DNA of 64,000 bases from Nakamurella multipartita DSM 44233 (GTDB lineage: Bacteria > Actinomycetota > Actinomycetes > Mycobacteriales > Nakamurellaceae): the NCBI RefSeq assembly GCF_000024365.1, contig NC_013235.1, positions 558,001-622,000 of the forward strand. Direction: 5' to 3'. The notes below the pieces were generated by a model. That model saw only the letters and a list, made by a program, of their open reading frames with translations, searched no databases and had not been told where the DNA came from. The translations under genes and the position numbers were made by a program. Shown here in pieces: positions 25,202-34,782 of the stretch; the stretch's first letter is position 1; the number at the start of each line of letters is the position of its first letter.

Positions 25202-26884
25202 ATGGGCCACCTGGAGTTCAGTGCTGTGTCGCTTGCCCTGCCCGACGGGCGGCCCCTGCTCTCCGACGTCTCCTTCCGGGTGTCCGCGGGGGACGTGACG
25301 GCGTTGGTCGGGCCGAACGGCACCGGCAAGACCACCCTGCTGCGGGTGGCTGCCGGTTCGGTCGTGCCGGACGAGGGCGCCGCGGTGTGTTCCGGGTCGC
25401 TGGCCTACATGCCCCAGTTCGTCGGCTCGGTGCGGGACTCGTCCACGGTGCGGGATCTGTTGCTGGCCGTCTCCCCGGAACCGGTCCGCCGGGCCGCGGC
25501 GGCCATCGACGCGGCCGAACTGGAGATGATGACCGACGAGAGCGAGCCGGTCGCCCTGGCCTACGCGCAGGCGCTGGCCGACTGGGCCGACGTGGACGGG
25601 TACGGGCACGAGAACGCGTTCGACAAGGCCACCGTCGCGGCACTCGGCATCCATTACGACCGGGCCAAGTACCGGTCGGTGACCAGCCTGTCCGGCGGTG
25701 AGCAGAAGCGGTTGGTGCTCGAACTGCTTCTCGGCGGATCGGCCGACGTGCTGCTGCTGGACGAGCCGGACAACTACCTGGACGTGCCGGGCAAGCAGTG
25801 GCTCGAGCAGCGGCTGGCCGCCAGCGCCAAGGCGGTGCTGCTGGTCTCGCACGACCGCGAGTTGCTGGCCACCGCGGCGAGCCGCATCGTCACCCTCGAA
25901 CCCGGCGCGGCCGGGGCCACCGCCTGGGTGCACGGCGGGTCGTTCGCCACCTATCACCAGGCCCGGGAGGACCGGAACTCGCGGCTGGAGGAGCTGCGCC
26001 GGCGCTGGGACGAGGAGCACGCCAAGCTCAAGGCGCTGGTGCTGATGTACAAGACCAAGGCCGCCTTCAACGACGGTCTGGCCTCCCGCTACCAGGCCGC
26101 GCAGACCCGGTTGGCCAAGTTCGAGCAGGCCGGGCCGCCGCTGGCCGTGCCGCACCAGCAGCGGGTGTCGATGCGGCTCGGCGGCGGCCGGACGGCCAAA
26201 CGGGCCCTGGTCTGCCGGCGCCTCGAGCTGACCGGGCTGATGCAGCCCTTCGACCTCGAGGTGCACTTCGGTGACCGGGTCGCGGTGCTGGGCGCCAACG
26301 GATCCGGCAAGTCACATTTCCTGCGGCTGCTGGCGGCCGGGGGCTCCGATCCGGACGTCGAGCACCAGCCGGTGTCGGACGAGCCGATCGAACCGGTGCC
26401 GCACACCGGATCGGTGGTGCTGGGCTCCCGGGTGCGACCCGGCTACTTCCGGCAGACCCACGGGCACGCCGAATGGCAGGGCCGCACGCTGCTGGACATC
26501 CTGCACCGCGGCGACGAGCACCGGGCCGGCATGGGCCGCGAGCAGGCGGCTCGGGTGCTGGACCGGTACGGGCTGGCCCGCTCGTCCGAGCAGCTGTTCC
26601 CGACGCTGTCCGGCGGGCAGCAGGCGCGGTTGCAGATCCTGCTGCTGGAGCTGTCCGGCGCCACGTTGCTGTTGCTGGACGAGCCCACCGACAACCTCGA
26701 CCTGCACTCGGCCGAGGCTCTGGAGCAGGCGCTGGACGCGTTCGACGGCACCGTCGTCGCCGTCACCCACGACCGGGCGTTCGCGCGCACCTTCGACGCT
26801 TACCTGATCTTCGACGCCGACGGCACCGTCCGCCTCAGCGACGAACCGGACTGGGCGATCGCCCGAGTCCGCCGCGCCCGCTGA
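25202..26884 (+). CDS. ABC-F family ATPase
   Basis: A 560-residue soluble protein with two ABC ATPase cassettes and no membrane segments. First cassette: Walker A GPNGTGKTT (37-45), signature LSGGEQKR, Walker B LLLDEPDNYLD, switch SHDRELL. A basic alpha-helical linker (ELRRRWDEEHAKLKALVLMYKTK zone) follows. Second cassette: GANGSGKSH, LSGGQQAR, LLLDEPTDNLD, THDRAF. The second Walker A ends in His instead of Thr, which is unusual. ABC-F proteins act on the ribosomal E site in translation regulation or antibiotic protection; which applies is unknown. The 184-bp palindromic repeat follows the stop after eight bases. Confidence 0.93.
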   Translation: MGHLEFSAVSLALPDGRPLLSDVSFRVSAGDVTALVGPNGTGKTTLLRVAAGSVVPDEGAAVCSGSLAYMPQFVGSVRDSSTVRDLLLAVSPEPVRRAAAAIDAAELEMMTDESEPVALAYAQALADWADVDGYGHENAFDKATVAALGIHYDRAKYRSVTSLSGGEQKRLVLELLLGGSADVLLLDEPDNYLDVPGKQWLEQRLAASAKAVLLVSHDRELLATAASRIVTLEPGAAGATAWVHGGSFATYHQAREDRNSRLEELRRRWDEEHAKLKALVLMYKTKAAFNDGLASRYQAAQTRLAKFEQAGPPLAVPHQQRVSMRLGGGRTAKRALVCRRLELTGLMQPFDLEVHFGDRVAVLGANGSGKSHFLRLLAAGGSDPDVEHQPVSDEPIEPVPHTGSVVLGSRVRPGYFRQTHGHAEWQGRTLLDILHRGDEHRAGMGREQAARVLDRYGLARSSEQLFPTLSGGQQARLQILLLELSGATLLLLDEPTDNLDLHSAEALEQALDAFDGTVVAVTHDRAFARTFDAYLIFDADGTVRLSDEPDWAIARVRRAR

Positions 26885-26892
26885 CCCCCTCC

Positions 26893-27076
26893 CCGCGCGG
26901 ATCAATTACGCCGGCGCGGCTGAAGTCGTCGACTCGCTGCACATGCGTCACATTTGGTTGGACTTCATCCGCGCCAGCTGTCCACACCGGATCCGCGCGG
27001 ATGAAGTGGTTGACACCGGTCCCACCAGTCAAATTCGGTGCGAGTTGATCCGCGCCGCCGTAGTTGATCCGCGCGG
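26893..27076. repeat. 184-bp dispersed palindromic repeat, copy 1
   Basis: This fills the gap between two convergent genes. It begins CCGCGCGGATCAATTACG and ends GTAGTTGATCCGCGCGG. The outer 27 bases form terminal inverted repeats with two mismatches. Inside are two related units, each bounded by GCGCGG and CCGCGC hairpin arms. A second copy of exactly the same length lies at 55671-55854. No open reading frame of note is inside. It probably folds into a long structured RNA that could terminate both flanking transcripts. Confidence 0.85.
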
Positions 27077-27140
27077 GGAAAGGGCCCGCCGGAGTTGATC
27101 CGCGCGGGAAAGGGGCCGCCGGAGTTGATCCGGCGGGAAG
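27063..27140. repeat. 30-bp tandem repeat, about 2.6 copies
   Basis: GTTGATCC recurs at 27063, 27093 and 27123, each followed by a GCGCGGG/GGCGGG run, an A/G-rich spacer and a CCGCCGGA or related tail. The first unit overlaps the terminal inverted repeat of the 184-bp element, so the array looks like a serial duplication of its end. It ends just before the stop codon of the minus-strand gene. Confidence 0.75.
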
Positions 27141-27144
27141 TGGG

Positions 27145-28599
27145 TCAGCCGAAGGCGGAGATGACGGGGGCGAACTGCTCGATCTCGGCCGGCCCGGACA
27201 GATCCGGCAGGCTGACGAACACCGTGTCCACGCCCGCCTCGGCCAGGCGCGTGTAGCGGGCGACGTGCGCGTCCGGCGTCCCGGCATGGTGGGCTGCCGC
27301 GTAGGCGGTGGCCTTGCTCCGGCCGCGGTGTCGCTCGACCAGGCGGGCCACCGCGTCGGGGTCGGCACCGACGATCGGCACGTCGAGCACGGTGATCCGC
27401 AGCCCGGCGGGGTCGCGGCCGGCGGCGACGGCGTGCGCTCGGAACACCGCCAGCTTGCGGTCCAGGTCGACGGTGGACGGCAGGTTGCAGCCATCGGCCA
27501 GGGTGGCGGCGATGCGCAGGGTGTGCCGTTCGCCGCCCCCGCCGACCAGGATCGGGATCGGGCCGGGCCGCGGGTAGCAGGTGGTCTCCGGGAACGGTCC
27601 GTACGGCTTGGTGCCGGCGCCCCAGAACGCGCGCAGCACCCCGATGGTCTCTTCCAGGGCGTCGAGCCGGGCTCGCGGGGACGGCAGATCGATCGCCTCG
27701 AACGCGCTCCCGGGCAGGCCGTAGGCGGCGTGCTCGCGGGCGTACCAGCCGGCGCCGAGCCCGCAGAACACCCGGCCCGGGGCCACGGTGTCCAGCGTGG
27801 CCAGCATCTTGGCCAACAGCGGGGCCGACCGGAACGTCACCGGCGTCACCAGCGGCCCGAGTTCGATCCGCTCGGTCACCCCGGCCAAGTAGCCGAGCGT
27901 CACGTACGCCTCGGGGATCGGGTCCCAGGCCCGGCCCACCTGCGGGATCTGCAGCAGGTGGTCCATGACCGACAGCGCGGCGAAGCCGGCCCGTTCGGCC
28001 GCCACCGCCACATCACGCAGCCAGCCGCGCGGATCCGCGCCCCAACCGAATGCCGACACCTGCAGGCCGAACCGCAACCCGGGCCGTGGGGGTGGCGCGG
28101 GTCCAGCGGCGGCGACGCCCGCCCGGACGGGCTCGCCGGCGGTGTCCACCCGCAGGATGCGATCGAAGCCGTCGTCACCCAGCTCGATCTCGGCCGTCCG
28201 GCGGTGCTGGGAGCGGAGCGCGGGGGCCGGCACCGGCCGGTCGCGAGCCCGGTTCCGGGTGCGGCACACCTCCAGCGCGGTGGTGAACACGACCGCGACG
28301 CAGGGCAGCCCGGCCCGGCGGCCGAGGGCGACGGCGGTCCGGCGCCGGTCGCCGTCCAGGCCGAGGGTGTCGATCACCGTGGTCAGGCCGCGTCGCAGCC
28401 GGGCCGCGACGACGGTGTCCAGCACGGCGAACGCGTCCACCGACGCATCCAGATCGCCTTCCCCGCTGCCCACCGTCGCCCGGAGGGCGTCCGCGGAGAC
28501 GACCTCGTTCGCGGCGAAATGCGTTCGCGCCCAGGTGGTCTTGCCCGCTCCGGACGGGCCGACGAGCACGACCAGGGCTGGCCGCGGCAGGTCGATCAT
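27145..28599 (-). CDS. Fusion of P-loop kinase-like (AAA_33) domain and LLM F420-dependent oxidoreductase
   Basis: A 484-residue two-domain protein. Residues 1-165 form a P-loop kinase-like domain (VGPSGAGKTTWA Walker A, VIDTLGLDG, NRARDRP lid) of the type found in small-molecule/polynucleotide kinases. Residues 175-484 are a luciferase-like domain (GLRFGLQVSAFGW start, SVMDHLLQIP, FCGLGAGWYAREHAAYG, PIPILVGGGGERHTLRIAA), typical of F420-dependent oxidoreductases. A Pro/Ala linker joins them and no frameshift is visible. The gene is coupled by an ATGA overlap to the AsnC-type regulator. The joint reaction is unknown. Confidence 0.85.
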   Translation of the reverse strand: MIDLPRPALVVLVGPSGAGKTTWARTHFAANEVVSADALRATVGSGEGDLDASVDAFAVLDTVVAARLRRGLTTVIDTLGLDGDRRRTAVALGRRAGLPCVAVVFTTALEVCRTRNRARDRPVPAPALRSQHRRTAEIELGDDGFDRILRVDTAGEPVRAGVAAAGPAPPPRPGLRFGLQVSAFGWGADPRGWLRDVAVAAERAGFAALSVMDHLLQIPQVGRAWDPIPEAYVTLGYLAGVTERIELGPLVTPVTFRSAPLLAKMLATLDTVAPGRVFCGLGAGWYAREHAAYGLPGSAFEAIDLPSPRARLDALEETIGVLRAFWGAGTKPYGPFPETTCYPRPGPIPILVGGGGERHTLRIAATLADGCNLPSTVDLDRKLAVFRAHAVAAGRDPAGLRITVLDVPIVGADPDAVARLVERHRGRSKATAYAAAHHAGTPDAHVARYTRLAEAGVDTVFVSLPDLSGPAEIEQFAPVISAFG

Positions 28600-29066
28600 C
28601 GGCCGGCCACGCTGCGCACCAGCGGCCCGGTGCGGTGCCGGACCGGGGTGTCCAAGGCGATCGCGGTCGACGCGCGGACCACGGCGGGATCGCGCACCAC
28701 GTCATCGATCACCCGTTGCAGGTCGGCATTGTCTCGGGACACCACCTGCACCAGCAGATCCGCCTGGCCGGTGATGGTGTGCACCTCGATCACCTCGGGG
28801 ATGGCGGACAGGTGATCCACGACGTCGCGCCGGCCGCGGCCCTGCGCGATCTCGACGGTGACGAACGCGGTCACCGGGAAGCCGAGCGCGGCCGGATCGA
28901 CGGTCGGGGCCAGGTCGGCGATGACCCCGCTGCGCTGCATCCGGTCGAGCCGGGCCTGCACGGTGTTGCGGGCCGCACCGATCCGGCGGGCCGCCTCCAG
29001 GACCCCGACCCGCGGCTCGGCCGAGAACAGCTCCAGGATCTGCGCGTCCAGCCGGTCGATCGTCAC
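28596..29066 (-). CDS. Lrp/AsnC-family transcriptional regulator
   Basis: A 156-residue regulator from a GTG start. The N-terminal winged helix (RLDAQILELFSAEPRVGVLEAARRIG..RNTVQARLDRM) and the C-terminal RAM effector domain (AFVTVEIAQG, VIEVHTITGQADLLVQVVSRD) are intact. It is divergent from hppD, making it the probable amino-acid-responsive regulator of tyrosine/phenylpyruvate catabolism here, as seen for other actinobacterial hpd loci. It is coupled to the P-loop/LLM fusion gene by four overlapping bases. Confidence 0.92.
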   Translation of the reverse strand: MTIDRLDAQILELFSAEPRVGVLEAARRIGAARNTVQARLDRMQRSGVIADLAPTVDPAALGFPVTAFVTVEIAQGRGRRDVVDHLSAIPEVIEVHTITGQADLLVQVVSRDNADLQRVIDDVVRDPAVVRASTAIALDTPVRHRTGPLVRSVAGR

Positions 29067-29091
29067 CGAATTCCTCTACACAGTGCTCAGT

Positions 29092-29118
29092 CAATCTGCT
29101 ATCTGACTCAACAGATTG
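29092..29118. promoter_or_regulatory. Inverted repeat between asnC-type gene and hppD
   Basis: CAATCTG at 29092 and its complement CAGATTG at 29112 are separated by 13 bases, with a second nested dyad AGTCA/TGACT (29089-29108). The region lies in the 152-bp divergent promoter and is noticeably AT-richer. Lrp/AsnC proteins bind such loose dyads, so this is a candidate operator. Confidence 0.45.
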
Positions 29119-29179
29119 CACAGGATGTTGCCTGCCGGCACCCAGTATTGCCCACCAGCAGCACCCGCGCCCATGCTGA

Positions 29180-30424
<1,245 letters not shown>

Positions 30425-30438
30425 ACGGCGCCGGGCCA

Positions 30439-31644
30439 TCAGCCCGCGGCCGGCCGCACAGCCCCGGTCACCTCGCCCAGGGTCAACCGGCCGCCACCGG
30501 TCGACGGGGCGGTCGCCGTGATCGTGACGACGTCGCCGTCGGCCAGGAAGGTCCGCGACGTGCCGTCGCCCAGCGGCACCGGCCGGGTCCCGTTGGCCGA
30601 GAGCTCCAGCAGCGAACCGGCCTGGTCGGCGGCGGGCCCGGACACGGTGCCGGACGCCAGCAGATCCCCGGTGCGCAGGCGCGCGCCGTTGCTGGTCAGG
30701 TGCGCGATCAACTGGGGCCCGGTCCAGTACATGGCGGCGAAAGGCGGCCGGCTGACCACGGTCCCGTTCACCTCGACGGTCAGGGCCAGATCCAGGCCCC
30801 AAGGCAGCCCGGCATCGTCGGCCAGGTAGGGCAGCAGCCGGTGGGTGCGCGGCGGCGGGGCGACCCGGGCGGCGGCCAGCGCGGCGAGCGGGGTGATCCA
30901 GGGGCCGACCGAAGTGGCAAAGGATTTGCCGAGCATCGGCCCGAGCGGGCGGTACTCCCAGGCCTGGATGTCGCGGGCGCTCCAGTCGTTGAGCAGGCCG
31001 ACGCCGAACACGTGCCGGGCGAACGCGCCGGCCGGCACCGGGGAGCCCAGCGGCGAGCCGACCCCGACGACGAACGCGACCTCCGCCTCCAGGTCCAGCC
31101 GCTGCGTCGGACCGAACGTCGGCGCCGCGCCGGGCAACCGGGTCTGCCCGCGGGGCCGGCTGACCGGGGTGCCGGACACGACCACGCTGCCGGCCCGGCC
31201 GTGGTAGCCGATCGGCAGATGTTTCCAGTTGGGCGGCAACGGGTCCGCGTCCGGCCGGAACATCCGGCCGACCGCGGTCGCGTGCCACTGGCTGGCGTAG
31301 AAGTCGACGTAGTCGGCGACCGTGAATGGCAGCAACAGGCGCACCGACTCCAGCGGGTGCAGGTGGGACTCGACGAGGGTGCGGCAGTCCGGATCGGTCA
31401 CCGCCCGGTGCGCCAGGGAGCGGGCGGCCGCCCAGGTCGCCGGGCCGGCGGCCAGCAGCGGATCCAGCGAACCGGCCGCCAGAACGCCGGCCAGCTCAGG
31501 GGTGTCGGCCACCGCGGCCAGGTCGAGCACGGAGGAGCCGATCCGCACGCCCACCCGGCGGCCGGCACCCGCGTCGAACACCCCGTACGGCAGGTGGTCG
31601 TCGTCGAACCCCGACCCGGCGGCACCGGGCACCCAGGAAGCCAC
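30439..31644 (-). CDS. fahA: Fumarylacetoacetase
   Basis: A 401-residue enzyme splitting fumarylacetoacetate into fumarate and acetoacetate. The active-site segments of the family are conserved: DFYASQWHATAVG (metal Asp and catalytic His), RLDLEAEVAFVVG (Glu-x-Glu metal ligands) and LLNDWSARDIQAWEYRPLGP (metal Asp, substrate loop). It starts at GTG 31644 and is convergent with hppD (14 bp) and divergent from hmgA (28 bp between starts), so the fahA and hmgA promoters overlap each other's leaders or genes. Confidence 0.96.
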   Translation of the reverse strand: MASWVPGAAGSGFDDDHLPYGVFDAGAGRRVGVRIGSSVLDLAAVADTPELAGVLAAGSLDPLLAAGPATWAAARSLAHRAVTDPDCRTLVESHLHPLESVRLLLPFTVADYVDFYASQWHATAVGRMFRPDADPLPPNWKHLPIGYHGRAGSVVVSGTPVSRPRGQTRLPGAAPTFGPTQRLDLEAEVAFVVGVGSPLGSPVPAGAFARHVFGVGLLNDWSARDIQAWEYRPLGPMLGKSFATSVGPWITPLAALAAARVAPPPRTHRLLPYLADDAGLPWGLDLALTVEVNGTVVSRPPFAAMYWTGPQLIAHLTSNGARLRTGDLLASGTVSGPAADQAGSLLELSANGTRPVPLGDGTSRTFLADGDVVTITATAPSTGGGRLTLGEVTGAVRPAAG

Positions 31645-31672
31645 GGCGGAACCCTAGACCCCAGGAGCGGTG

Positions 31673-32893
31673 ATGGCCCACTACCGGCGCGTCGGTGAGG
31701 TCCCCCCGAAGCGGCACACCCAGTTCCGGGACGCCGGCGGGCAGCTGCGGCGGGAGGAGCTGATGGGGGAGGAGGGCTTTTCCTCCGACTCCTCGCTGCT
31801 GTACCACCGGGGTATCCCGTCGGCGATGGTCGACGCCCGGATCTGGGAGCTGCCCGACCTGGGCACGACGCCGAACCACCCGTTGATGCCGCGGCACCTG
31901 AAACTGCACGACCTGTTCGCCTCGGGCGAGGGCATCGACGGCCAGGGAATCGACGGCGGGGGAATCGATGCTGTCATCGGCCGCCGATTGGTGCTGGGCA
32001 ACGGCGACGTGCGCATCTCCTACGTCGTCGCGGCCGAGCCGAGCCCGTTGTACCGCAACGCGATCGGCGACGAGTGCGTGTTCGTCGAGGCCGGCTCGGG
32101 CACGGTGCAGACGGTGTTCGGCGAGCTCCCGGTGCAGGCCGGCGATTTCGTCGTCATCCCGCGGGCGACCGTGCATCGCTGGGTGCCTGACGGGCCGCTG
32201 CGCGCCTACATCGTGGAGGCCAACAGCCACATCGGCCCGCCGCGCAAGTACCTGTCCCGGTTCGGCCAGCTGCTGGAACACTCGCCCTACTGCGAGCGGG
32301 ACCTGCACGGACCGGCCACGCCCCTGCTGATGGACGGGCCGGACGTGCCCGTCTACGTCAAGCACCGCGGCAACGGGCCGAGCGGGATCGTCGGGTCGAT
32401 CGTCGTCGGCCCGCACCACCCGTTCGACGTGGTCGGCTGGGACGGCTGCCTGTACCCGTACACGTTCAACGTCCGCGACTTCGAGCCGATCACCGGCCGC
32501 GTGCACCAGCCGCCACCGGTGCACCAGGTGTTCGAGGGCACCAACTTCGTCATCTGCGCGTTCGTCCCGCGCAAGGTCGACTACCACCCGCTGGCCATCC
32601 CGGTGCCCTACTACCACTCCAACGTGGACAGCGACGAGATCATGTTCTACGTCGCCGGCGACTACGAGGCCCGCAAGGGCTCCGGCATCGGGCCGGGGTC
32701 GGTCAGCGTGCACCCCGGTGGCCACTCGCACGGGCCGCAGCGCGGCGCGGTGGAGGCGTCCCTGGGCAAGGACTCCTTCGACGAGCTGGCCGTCATGGTC
32801 GACACCTTCCGGCCGCTCGAGCTCGGCGAGGGCGGCCGCGCGGTGGATGACGGCGCCTACGCCTGGAGCTGGTCGGGCCGCGGCCCCGGCTGA
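31673..32893 (+). CDS. hmgA: Homogentisate 1,2-dioxygenase
   Basis: A 406-residue cupin enzyme opening the ring of homogentisate to maleylacetoacetate. Visible features: VFVEAGSGTVQTVFGELPV cupin strand, PRATVHRW, VVGWDGCLYPYTFN, the iron-ligand segment YYHSNVDSDEIMFY (His and Glu) and HPGGHSHGP (His). AGGAG lies five bases before the ATG at 31673; a GTG directly before it is less well spaced. It is shorter than eukaryotic enzymes but of normal length for the actinobacterial type. Confidence 0.96.
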   Translation: MAHYRRVGEVPPKRHTQFRDAGGQLRREELMGEEGFSSDSSLLYHRGIPSAMVDARIWELPDLGTTPNHPLMPRHLKLHDLFASGEGIDGQGIDGGGIDAVIGRRLVLGNGDVRISYVVAAEPSPLYRNAIGDECVFVEAGSGTVQTVFGELPVQAGDFVVIPRATVHRWVPDGPLRAYIVEANSHIGPPRKYLSRFGQLLEHSPYCERDLHGPATPLLMDGPDVPVYVKHRGNGPSGIVGSIVVGPHHPFDVVGWDGCLYPYTFNVRDFEPITGRVHQPPPVHQVFEGTNFVICAFVPRKVDYHPLAIPVPYYHSNVDSDEIMFYVAGDYEARKGSGIGPGSVSVHPGGHSHGPQRGAVEASLGKDSFDELAVMVDTFRPLELGEGGRAVDDGAYAWSWSGRGPG

Positions 32894-32914
32894 GACCCGG
32901 GCGCCGCCTGTGGC

Positions 32915-33580
32915 TCAGGGGCGGCGGACCAGTACCACCGAGTCCTCCAGGGTCGATTCCTGCCCGTCCGGGCCGGTCGCCGGGCGCGTGCGGACCTCGC
33001 AGACCAGCACGTCCCAATCATCGGACAGGGCCAGCGCGGCCAGGTCGCCGGCCGGGGTCGGGAAGACGATCGAGGGGTCACCGGCCAGCCCGGACCACGG
33101 CGGCGCCGCGGCGTGGGCGACGACCAGCAGATGGCCGCCCGGGGCGACCAGGGTGGCGGCGCGGCGCAGCACCTCGTCCCGGGCGAACTCCACCGGTGAC
33201 TGCAGGAAGCAGGCGCAGACCAGGTCGTACCGCTCGTCGGTCCGCCAGGTCTGCAGGTCCGCGGCGACGAAGTTGACCCGGCCGGTGGCGACCCCGCGGT
33301 CGGCGGCGGCGGCGACGGCCCGGGCGATGGCGATGCCGGACAGCTCGACCCCGGTCACCTGCCAACCGCGTTCGGCCAGCCAGATGGCGTCACCGCCCTC
33401 GCCCGAACCCAGATCCAGGGCCCGGCCGGGCGGCAGCTCGGCCACCGTGCGCACCAGCATGGTGTTGGCCCGGCCGGACCAGATGCCGTCCTTCTCCCGG
33501 TAGCGGTTCTCCCAGAACTCCCGGGGATCGTCGGTGGTGGTTCCGGCGCCGTGGCCGGTGTGGGTGTGCGGGGGCGTCAT
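32915..33580 (-). CDS. Class I SAM-dependent methyltransferase (TehB-like)
   Basis: A 221-residue enzyme. The N-terminal FWENRYREKDGIWSGRAN segment and the SAM-binding motif ALDLGSGEGGDAIWLAERGW are typical of the TehB/thiopurine-methyltransferase-like group; further motifs are VELSGIAIARA, FVAADLQTW and YDLVCACFLQSP. The substrate is unknown (tellurite/thiol-type detoxification is common in the group). The protein is complete and predicted cytoplasmic. Confidence 0.85.
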   Translation of the reverse strand: MTPPHTHTGHGAGTTTDDPREFWENRYREKDGIWSGRANTMLVRTVAELPPGRALDLGSGEGGDAIWLAERGWQVTGVELSGIAIARAVAAAADRGVATGRVNFVAADLQTWRTDERYDLVCACFLQSPVEFARDEVLRRAATLVAPGGHLLVVAHAAAPPWSGLAGDPSIVFPTPAGDLAALALSDDWDVLVCEVRTRPATGPDGQESTLEDSVVLVRRP

Positions 33581-33619
33581 GACCCCAGCGTGCCCAGGCG
33601 GCCGGTGACTGGCAAGTAT

Positions 33620-33638
33620 CTTTGCCGTTTCGGCAAGG
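33620..33638 (-). terminator. Hairpin downstream of tyrA
   Basis: TTGCCG and CGGCAA flank a three-base loop, with one more pair possible on each side, immediately after the tyrA stop codon on the minus strand. There is no clean U-run, so it is a modest terminator candidate. Confidence 0.45.
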
Positions 33639-34673
33639 TCAGAGCTGATCGGGGTAGTGCGCCTGCACCCGCAGGTCCGCCCCGGCGCCGGTCAGGCCGC
33701 TGACGTAGCCGCCGGCCGAGCCGACGGCCAGCAACTGCTCGACCAGGTGGTCGCCGGTCAGCGTCATCGGTTCCAGGCCCGACCCGCGGGCGTCGAACTG
33801 GCCGCGGGCCCGGTGCCCGCCCTCGGTGAGCTTGAGCAGCGACCCGGTGGAGGCCAGCGAGGCGCGGGCCACCCCGAGCAGGGCCAGGGCGTCGTCCAGG
33901 GCCTCGACCAGGGCCTCCTGGTTGGCCTCGCACATCGCCCGGACCAGCTCCGGGCGGGTCCCGGCGACCCGGGTGCCGTCGGCGAACGACGAGGCAGCCA
34001 GCGACAGGGCCAGTTCGCCGCCCTGGGCGCCGGCCTGGGCCAGGGCCAGCGCCATCAGGTGCGGCAGGTGGGAGATCCGGGCCACCGCGGCGTCGTGGGC
34101 CTCGGCCTCGGTCGGCACCACCCGGCTGCCCACGGTCAGGGCCAGCGCCGCCACGGCCGACCAGTCGGCCACCTCGGTGTCCTCGGTCAGGCACGTCACC
34201 CAGGCGGCCCCGTCGAACAGGGTCGCGTCCCCGGCCGCCCAACCGGAGGCGGCCGTGCCGGCCATCGGGTGCGAGCCGACATAGCGGGCCTGCGGGACGA
34301 GCTGGGCGACCTCTTGGGCCACCACCGCCTTGACACTGGCCACGTCGGTCAGCCGGACCTGCGGCGCGTGGTGGGCGACCTCCCGCAGCAGGGTGCGGAA
34401 GGTCGTCACCGGGGACGCCAGCACGACCAGGGCGTCCGCGCGGACCGCCGCCTGCAGCGCTGCCTCCAGGGTGCCCGCGACGGCCAGGCCGTCGGCCGCG
34501 GCCGCGTCCCGGGTGGACACGCTGGGCGACCAGCCGGTCACCGGCAGCCGGTCCTGCAGGGCCCGGACCAGCGAACCGCCGATCAGGCCGAGGCCGAGCA
34601 CGCAGACCGCCGGGGGCAGCAGGGAGGACAGGGCGGCGGAGGCGGACGCATCGGTGGACGGTGCGGAGGGCAT
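33639..34673 (-). CDS. tyrA: Prephenate dehydrogenase
   Basis: A 344-residue NAD-dependent enzyme of tyrosine biosynthesis (prephenate to 4-hydroxyphenylpyruvate). Visible are the dinucleotide-binding CVLGLGLIGGSL (about residues 23-34), VVLASPV, TDVASVK and the substrate segment YVGSHPMAGTAASGW. The C-terminal helical dimerisation domain follows (HDAAVARISHLPHLMALAL). An upstream ATG at 34754 would add 27 mostly Pro/Asp residues; the ATG at 34673 is preferred. Synthesis and degradation of tyrosine are thus encoded within 5 kb. Confidence 0.92.
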   Translation of the reverse strand: MPSAPSTDASASAALSSLLPPAVCVLGLGLIGGSLVRALQDRLPVTGWSPSVSTRDAAAADGLAVAGTLEAALQAAVRADALVVLASPVTTFRTLLREVAHHAPQVRLTDVASVKAVVAQEVAQLVPQARYVGSHPMAGTAASGWAAGDATLFDGAAWVTCLTEDTEVADWSAVAALALTVGSRVVPTEAEAHDAAVARISHLPHLMALALAQAGAQGGELALSLAASSFADGTRVAGTRPELVRAMCEANQEALVEALDDALALLGVARASLASTGSLLKLTEGGHRARGQFDARGSGLEPMTLTGDHLVEQLLAVGSAGGYVSGLTGAGADLRVQAHYPDQL

Positions 34674-34782
34674 GGCCTCATCATCGCCGGTCGGAGCGTC
34701 GGCCGGGTCCCGGGGGCCGGCGCCGATCGGCTGGGGGGACCGGCGATGGCTCATCGGGCGCCTAGGCCGTAACGTTGCCCGC

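Noticed and set aside
27063-27140. A CRISPR array in the 30-bp repeats.
   Set aside because: The units are contiguous without unique spacers, imperfect, and derived from the palindromic element end; no cas genes are in the window.
30439-32893. An operon fahA-hmgA.
   Set aside because: The two genes are divergent, with starts 28 bp apart, so they cannot share a transcript.
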